NCBI RefSeq assembly: GCF_016862195.1
Contig: NZ_BOMM01000047.1
Coordinates: 62,001-126,000 of the forward strand
Source of the DNA: Paractinoplanes ferrugineus
GTDB lineage: Bacteria; Actinomycetota; Actinomycetes; Mycobacteriales; Micromonosporaceae
Length of the DNA: 64,000 nucleotides
Reading direction: 5' to 3'
The position numbers and the translations under genes were made by a program. Shown in pieces: positions 59,513 through 64,000 of the stretch (its first letter is position 1; each line of letters starts with the position of its first letter). A model generated the notes under the pieces. The model saw nothing but the letters and a program-made list of their open reading frames with translations. It did no database searches and was not told the DNA's origin.

Positions 59513-60181
59513 TCAGCTCGCGATGCCGATGATCTGTTTGACCGTGTGGGGTTGGCCGATCATCGCGAGCATGTGGTGGGCGACGTCGGCTCGCGGCACG
59601 GAGAATCCTCCTCGGATGTTGCGGTTGAGTGCGGTCCGGTACCGGCCGGTCAACGGCTTGTCGGTGAGTTTGGGCGGCCGGGAGACGGTCCATTCCAGGT
59701 CGCTGTCGCGCAGCAGTTGCTCGGTGACGGCGAGGTCCGCGTAGTGCCGGCTGAACACGGCGTGGGTCAGCGGGGCGCCCAGGTGGCGCATGAAGAAGCC
59801 GTCGCCGGGGTCGTGCCGGGGTGGCTCCGCTCGGCCGGGCACCGGCACCGGCCCCACCGGTGCGGCGCTGACGATGATGATCCGCCGGGCGTCGGCGGCC
59901 CGCATCGCGGCGATGATCGCGCGGGTGCCCTGGGAGGTGACGCCCGCTTCGGCGCGCGGGTTCCGGGGGCCGAGAGCCGACAGGACGGCATCGGCTCCGC
60001 GTACGGCCGAGGTCAGCGTGGGCAGGTCGGGCCGGGTGAGGTCGACGGCGACCGCGCGGACGTCGGTTGGCAGTTCCCGCGGGCGGCGGGCCACGGCGGT
60101 GACGTCGTGGCCGGCGGTGACCGCCTGCGCGACCAGGTGCCGTCCGATGCCGCCGGTGGCCGCGATGACAGTGAGTTTCAC
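59513..60181 (-). CDS. NAD(P)-binding atypical SDR family protein
   Basis: 222 residues from GTG 60181. N terminus LTVIAATGGIGRHLVAQAVTAGHDVTAVARRP is a Rossmann motif of NmrA/flavin-reductase-like atypical SDRs; further motifs are AVLSALGPRNPRAE, IIIVSAAPVGP and DLEWTVSRPPKLTD. Probably an NAD(P)H-dependent reductase or redox sensor. It is preceded, with a GTGA overlap, by a tiny open frame and lies divergent to a MarR regulator gene that probably controls it. Confidence 0.88.
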   Translation of the reverse strand: MKLTVIAATGGIGRHLVAQAVTAGHDVTAVARRPRELPTDVRAVAVDLTRPDLPTLTSAVRGADAVLSALGPRNPRAEAGVTSQGTRAIIAAMRAADARRIIIVSAAPVGPVPVPGRAEPPRHDPGDGFFMRHLGAPLTHAVFSRHYADLAVTEQLLRDSDLEWTVSRPPKLTDKPLTGRYRTALNRNIRGGFSVPRADVAHHMLAMIGQPHTVKQIIGIAS

Positions 60182-60291
60182 CGGCTTCCTCCGGCGGCGG
60201 GCATGTCGCGTCGGATCTCCTCGGCGGGGTGGACGAGCTCAGTCAGGCGCCGAACGGTCTGCCGGCCGACGACGCCGGTGATCAGAAACAT
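60178..60291 (-). CDS. 37-codon leader ORF coupled to the SDR gene
   Basis: A small frame from ATG 60291 (ribosome site GAGAGG at 60302-60307) encodes 37 residues starting MFLITGVVGRQTVRRLTEL, similar to the N-terminal Rossmann strand of NmrA-like proteins, and its TGA overlaps the GTG of the SDR gene (GTGA). It may be a relic of a second NmrA gene retained as a translational-coupling leader. Confidence 0.5.
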   Translation of the reverse strand: MFLITGVVGRQTVRRLTELVHPAEEIRRDMPAAGGSR

Positions 60292-60314
60292 GGAGAAACC
60301 TCTCGGAGTCGTAC

Positions 60315-60368
60315 CATACGGAAGTCATACGGAAGTGATACGAGGAAGATAACATATGAGTTCCGTAT
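60315..60368. promoter_or_regulatory. Repeated operator-like sites at MarR start
   Basis: CATACGGAAGT is directly repeated at 60315-60325 and 60326-60336, and the complement TTCCGTAT occurs at 60361-60368 inside the first codons of the MarR gene. The sites flank and overlap the ribosome site GAGGAAG (60342-60348), consistent with autorepression and control of the divergent SDR gene. Confidence 0.65.
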
Positions 60369-60871
60369 TATCCGGTGAGGCCGATGACCGCCGCGGTCTT
60401 ACGACGCAGATCAAGGCCGCGCTGCGAGACCTGCGTAACGAGCTGTCGATACTCAATCGGCAGGTCAGCGCTCGGATCGCCGTCAAGGACGGCGATCTGG
60501 ACTGCCTCGATCTGATCACTCGGCACGGTCCGCTGAGCCCCTCCGGTCTGGCCCGCCTGGCCGGGGTCCACCCCGCCACCCTGACCGGCATCCTCGACCG
60601 GCTCGAGCGCGCCGGCTGGGTGGCTCGCGAGCGGGACGTTCAGGACCGCCGTGCGGTGCTGGTCCGTGCGCTGCCACAGCGCAGCCGTGAGGTGTTCCAC
60701 CTGTACGCGGGGATGAACTCCGCGCTGGACGAGATCTGTGCCGGATACGACCAGAGCCAACTGGAAGTGGTCGCCGACTTCATGCGCCGGGCCGCCGACG
60801 CCGGGAAGAACGCGGCGCAGGAGCTTGCCGACGGCGAGCAAGCCGCTCACGGGAAGCCATCACCACCCTGA
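60356..60871 (+). CDS. MarR family transcriptional regulator
   Basis: 171 residues from ATG 60356. The winged helix is LDLITRHGPLSPSGLARLAGVHPATLTGILDRLERAGWVARERDVQDRRAVLVRAL, typical of MarR. Divergently transcribed from an NAD(P)-binding protein, a usual arrangement in which the regulator senses an electrophile or phenolic compound and derepresses its neighbour. Confidence 0.92.
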   Translation: MSSVLSGEADDRRGLTTQIKAALRDLRNELSILNRQVSARIAVKDGDLDCLDLITRHGPLSPSGLARLAGVHPATLTGILDRLERAGWVARERDVQDRRAVLVRALPQRSREVFHLYAGMNSALDEICAGYDQSQLEVVADFMRRAADAGKNAAQELADGEQAAHGKPSPP

Positions 60872-61092
60872 CCGCGCTCACGCCGGTGTCGCGGCCCCGA
60901 CCTGCGGCGAGCGCCGCGTTGATGACGTAGTTCGTGGGGCGCGAATCGGTTGTCCGCCGCGTCGTAGCTCCAGACGGTGAGCATGGGGCGGCCGGTCGGC
61001 CAGCACCGTCGGAAGGTCAAGGAAAGCCGTCTCTGGGCCGGCGGGGTTCGGGGGGTGCGTGCCCGGCTGACGGGACCGATCGGCGAGTCGGG
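60872..61092. other. Short intergenic region
   Basis: About 220 bp between the MarR gene and the convergent CoA-transferase. No gene or strong hairpin was identified. Confidence 0.5.
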
Positions 61093-62139
61093 TCATGACT
61101 TCCAGGTGAAGGAGTCGCCGGCGGTGTCGTGGATCGGGGTGGGGAGGGCGGGCGGGGTGCGGGAGAAGCGCGGCACCGCAGTGGGCTGACTGACGCCGGC
61201 GACCGAAGTGAAGGTGCCACGAGCGAGTGCCTGCGGGTGGCGGGCCGCTTCGTCGAGGTCGAGGACCGGGACCACACCGGCGTCGGTGTCCGCGAAGATC
61301 TTTGCCCACTCGTCGCGGTCGCGCGTGCGGAACGCGGCGGCCAGGCGGGCCTCCAACGCCGGCCAGGCGGCGAGGTCGTCGCGACCGGGCAAGGTGGCCG
61401 GGTCCAGGTCGAGGTTTTCCAGCAGTCGCGCATAGAGCGCGTCCTCGATGGCGCCGACCGCGACCCAGCCGCCGTCCGCACAGCGATAGGTGCGATAGAA
61501 CGGTGCGGCCGTCACAGTGTGCACGCCCGGCGTCTCGCGCCAGCGCCGGCTCAGGCCGGCCAGCACCGCTGTGCCCTCGACGGCCGATGCGTCGACGACC
61601 TGGCCGCGGTCCGAGATCGCGCGCTCCCACAGCGCGGACAGGATGCCCACGACGAGGAACGTCGCGCCGCCCACGAAACTGCCCGGGTAATAGGGCGGCG
61701 GGGTCGCGGGGTCTGCGGTGTCGGGGTCCAGCAGCGCGCCCGACAACGCCAGGAAGGTGATGTCGTGCCCGGCCCGCGCGGCCCACGGACCGTCCTGACC
61801 CCAGGCGGTGACCCGGGCGTACACGAGTCTGGGGTTGAGTTTGTGAAGTTCTTCGGGGCCGGCTCCGAGGCGTTCGGTGACGCCGGGGCGGAAGCCGTCG
61901 ATGACGACGTCGGCGGTCTCGGCCAGGCTCACCAGGGTGGCGAGGCCGGCGGGATCCTTGAGGTCGGCGGTGACGCGGCGGCGGTTGCGGCCGAGCGGAT
62001 CGGCGGCCACGGCGGGCCGGCCGGGGCGGTCCACTCGCACCACGTCGGCACCGAGGTCTCCGAGCAGGGTGCCGGCGAAGGCGGCGGGCGCGGTGCCGGC
62101 GAGCTCGATGACACGTAGTCCGTGCAGGGGTCCGGTCAA
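61093..62139 (-). CDS. Family III CoA-transferase (CaiB/BaiF, AMACR-like)
   Basis: 348 residues. N terminus GPLHGLRVIELAGTAPAAFAGTLLGDLGADVVRVDRPG is the family signature; the catalytic Asp is expected in LDPDTADPATPPPYYPGSFVGGATFLVVGILSALWERA or the preceding GHDITFLALSG segment. Such proteins transfer CoA between carboxylic acids or racemise 2-methylacyl-CoA. The GTG/ATG at 62139 follows GGAG. Followed in the opposite gap by an MFS gene 46 bp away on the same strand. Confidence 0.9.
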   Translation of the reverse strand: MTGPLHGLRVIELAGTAPAAFAGTLLGDLGADVVRVDRPGRPAVAADPLGRNRRRVTADLKDPAGLATLVSLAETADVVIDGFRPGVTERLGAGPEELHKLNPRLVYARVTAWGQDGPWAARAGHDITFLALSGALLDPDTADPATPPPYYPGSFVGGATFLVVGILSALWERAISDRGQVVDASAVEGTAVLAGLSRRWRETPGVHTVTAAPFYRTYRCADGGWVAVGAIEDALYARLLENLDLDPATLPGRDDLAAWPALEARLAAAFRTRDRDEWAKIFADTDAGVVPVLDLDEAARHPQALARGTFTSVAGVSQPTAVPRFSRTPPALPTPIHDTAGDSFTWKS

Positions 62140-62185
62140 GGCAGTCTCCTCGGGTCCGTCAGGCGTCTCGGCGACCTCACCGACG

Positions 62186-63358
62186 TTAGGGATTCACCGG
62201 CACCGGATCACTACGGGAATCCGTAGCCCCGGTGACGGCGAGGCCGAGCAGGGCGAGGGCGGCCGCCGCGACCGGAAGAAAGGTGACCGGGAGGCCGGCG
62301 GTGATGGCGGTGCCACCGAGTGCGGCACCGATCGCGGCGCCGAGATAGGTGGCGGAGCTGTTCGCGCCGACAGCGGCGGTGTCCGGGAGCAGCCGGTGCT
62401 GTTGCGGGACGACGAACGCCCATCCCGCCGCGCCCCACAATCCGCAGGCGACGAGGCCCCAGGGCGTACCGGCACCGGCGGCGAAGGCGACGAGCGCCGC
62501 CGCCAGCACGCCCAGCAGCAGCATCGCCAGCACCCGCGGGCGGCGCAAGCGGTCCGACACCGGACCGGCGGCGAGGCTTGCGGCCAGGCCACCGGCTCCC
62601 CAGACGCTCAGGTGCGCGACGGGATCACCGATCCCGCGGGTGGCGAGGACCGCCGCCAGGTAGGTGTAGGCGCCGAGGCTCGCCGTGGTCTGCAGCATCG
62701 TGGCGGCGACGACACGGGTCACCCGCCGGTCCCGCAGCACGGTCAACCGGGCTCGCAGTGGCGGCGGCACGTCCGGCCGCGCCGGCCGGCCGGCCGGGAG
62801 GACGAGCAGCAGCCCGGCCAGGGCCACCGCCCCGCAACCAGCGACCAGCCAGAACGCGGCCGACCAGGTGGAATGACGGCTGAGGAGCAGCCCGGCGGGG
62901 ACGCCGGCGACCGACCCGGCGCTCAGTCCGGCCAGGACCCAGGACAGGGCGGTCCCGCGCCGTTCGGCGGGAACGAGTTCGGCGGCCGTGCCGGCGGCCA
63001 GTGGGGAGAGGACCCCGGCGGCCGCGCCGGCCCCGATCCGCATGACGAAAAGCACGGCCAGCGACGGGGCGAGCGCTCCGGCGGCATTGGCCAGCACGAA
63101 CGCCGCCATGGCGCAGGCGAGGACCGTACGCCGCGGGCCGGTGAGCAGAACCGCGAAAGTGGGTGCGGCTACCGCGTAGGCGAGCGTGAACGCGGTCACC
63201 AACTGCCCGGCGGCAGCCGTCGAACTGCCGAACCGCGCGCTGATCGGCGCCAGCAGCCCGGCGGTCAGGTAGGCGTCGGCCCCGAGAGCGAACGTGCACA
63301 GCGCCAGTACGCCGATGCCCGCCACGGCACCGCCGGGCCGGTCAGCGGAGGGTGCCAC
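62186..63358 (-). CDS. MFS transporter (12-TM exporter)
   Basis: About 390 residues from GTG 63358, which overlaps the end of the LLM oxidoreductase gene by 17 bp; the longer frame to 63466 reads low-complexity sequence. Twelve hydrophobic segments are visible, with GALAPSLAVLFVMRIGAGAAAGVLSPLAAGTAAELVPAERRGTALSWVLAGLSAGSVAGVPAG (motifs A- and C-like) and a second half starting VLRDRRVTRVVAATMLQ. Probably a drug or metabolite exporter of the DHA1/arabinose-efflux type. Confidence 0.9.
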   Translation of the reverse strand: MAPSADRPGGAVAGIGVLALCTFALGADAYLTAGLLAPISARFGSSTAAAGQLVTAFTLAYAVAAPTFAVLLTGPRRTVLACAMAAFVLANAAGALAPSLAVLFVMRIGAGAAAGVLSPLAAGTAAELVPAERRGTALSWVLAGLSAGSVAGVPAGLLLSRHSTWSAAFWLVAGCGAVALAGLLLVLPAGRPARPDVPPPLRARLTVLRDRRVTRVVAATMLQTTASLGAYTYLAAVLATRGIGDPVAHLSVWGAGGLAASLAAGPVSDRLRRPRVLAMLLLGVLAAALVAFAAGAGTPWGLVACGLWGAAGWAFVVPQQHRLLPDTAAVGANSSATYLGAAIGAALGGTAITAGLPVTFLPVAAAALALLGLAVTGATDSRSDPVPVNP

Positions 63359-64000
63359 GGGCCAGGTCGACGAGTTGTTCGGTGAGGGTGGTGACCGCCT
63401 TCCAATGGGCGTTCTCGTCGAGCGGAACGCCCGGGTACGTCGTGTCCACGACGAGGTATTCGGCACCGAGGTCGCGCAGCCGCGCCAGGTCCTCGTAGAT
63501 CTGCGCGGGGGTGCCCTCCCCGGCGAGCCGGCCCGCCGGCAGGGCCGCGTCGGTGATCCGCAGTTTGATGCGCGGCGCCACCGGCGGGCCGCCCCGCGCC
63601 CGCAGGGCCGCCACCCCGGCGGCGATGGCCGGGACGGTCATCGAGGTCGGATGCCAGGCGGTGCCGTACCGCACCGCCCGCCGGAACGCGGCCCGGCTGG
63701 TTCCGCCGATCCACAGGGGCGGCCGCCGCAGCGGTACGGGCGCGGTGTGCACGTCGTGGAAGGTGAAGTGCTTTCCCTCGTACGTCGCGACCTCCCGCGT
63801 CCACAGCCGGGTCAGCGCCTCGAGGCCCTCGTCCATCAGCTCGCCTCGGCGCTCGTAGTCCAGGCCGAGCGCGGCGAATTCGCCGGGCGCCCAGCCGGCC
63901 GCGACGCCGAGGACGAGCCGGCCGCCGCTGAGCTGGTCCAGCGTCGCGGTGACACGGGCGGTCTGCAGCGGGTGCCGGTAGGGCAGGATCAGCACGGTGG
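63342..64000 (-). CDS. LLM-class F420/FMN-dependent oxidoreductase, partial
   Basis: At least 219 residues; the gene runs past the right window edge, so its start is outside. Family motifs: LPYRHPLQTARVTATLDQLSGGRLVLGVAAGWAPGEFAALGLDYERRGELMDEGLEALTRLWT and RPPLWIGGTSRAAFRRAVRYGTAWHP. These TIM-barrel enzymes use F420 or FMN for hydride transfer to varied substrates. It overlaps the MFS gene start, indicating an operon. Confidence 0.92.
   Translation of the reverse strand, partial: TVLILPYRHPLQTARVTATLDQLSGGRLVLGVAAGWAPGEFAALGLDYERRGELMDEGLEALTRLWTREVATYEGKHFTFHDVHTAPVPLRRPPLWIGGTSRAAFRRAVRYGTAWHPTSMTVPAIAAGVAALRARGGPPVAPRIKLRITDAALPAGRLAGEGTPAQIYEDLARLRDLGAEYLVVDTTYPGVPLDENAHWKAVTTLTEQLVDLARGTLR

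Overview
The window is high-GC DNA with GTG/ATG starts, many 4-bp stop/start overlaps (GTGA, ATGA), secreted CBM2-bearing glycoside hydrolases and TetR, PadR, MarR, LacI and Lrp regulators. This fits a soil actinomycete; the style resembles Micromonosporaceae such as Actinoplanes, but that placement is an inference from gene content, not from a marker gene. No rRNA, tRNA, CRISPR array, transposase or integrase was recognised.

Layout. 1-8.7 kb: a PAS/GAF histidine kinase, a ~1 kb stretch with no clear gene, a small secreted protein followed by an ABC ATPase and two membrane proteins (a possible peptide export or immunity locus), an I36/crystallin-like secreted protein, a lipoprotein and a secreted hypothetical. 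8.8-23.6 kb: one long minus-strand catabolic block with a LacI regulator, a sugar-type ABC importer (binding protein, ATPase, permease), enoyl-CoA hydratase, aldehyde dehydrogenase, two SDRs, CoA-transferase, GMC oxidoreductase, DUF993 protein, TIM-barrel isomerase and glycerate kinase. A perfect 12-bp palindrome lies both before the importer genes and at the start of the LacI gene. 23.7-31 kb: a DUF2855 protein, a PAP2 membrane protein and a branched-chain 2-oxoacid dehydrogenase operon (E1 alpha, E1 beta, E2) with a divergent Lrp/AsnC regulator.

31-41.4 kb: a plant polysaccharide locus of four secreted CBM2 enzymes (GH62 and GH54 arabinofuranosidases, a GH5 enzyme and a GH59 enzyme), interrupted by a TetR regulator, a hydrolase and signal peptidase I. 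GH62 and GH54 share a promoter architecture ending in a CebR/CelR-type TGGGAGCGCTCCCA box. A GH3 enzyme with Ig-like tail lies at 56-59 kb.

41.5-50.9 kb: a GGDEF protein, an SRPBCC protein, and then the most unusual part of the window: a tightly coupled minus-strand operon encoding a pentapeptide-repeat protein, a 176-residue protein with a Lys/Asp/Gly repeat core, two ATP-grasp-like proteins, two paralogous and one distinct Fe(II)/2OG-oxygenase-like proteins and an unrecognised protein, with a DHA2-type MFS exporter downstream. I interpret it as a candidate RiPP (graspetide-like) pathway in which ATP-grasp ligases and oxygenases act on the Lys/Asp-rich protein.

51-64 kb: a PadR/DUF1048/DUF1048/EXLDI operon behind an array of repeated operator-like sites, a two-component system with a divergent secreted DUF5666 protein sharing a striking inverted pair of 11-bp-spaced hexamers, the GH3 enzyme, an NAD(P)-binding protein with divergent MarR regulator, a class III CoA-transferase, an MFS transporter and a partial LLM-class oxidoreductase cut by the window end.
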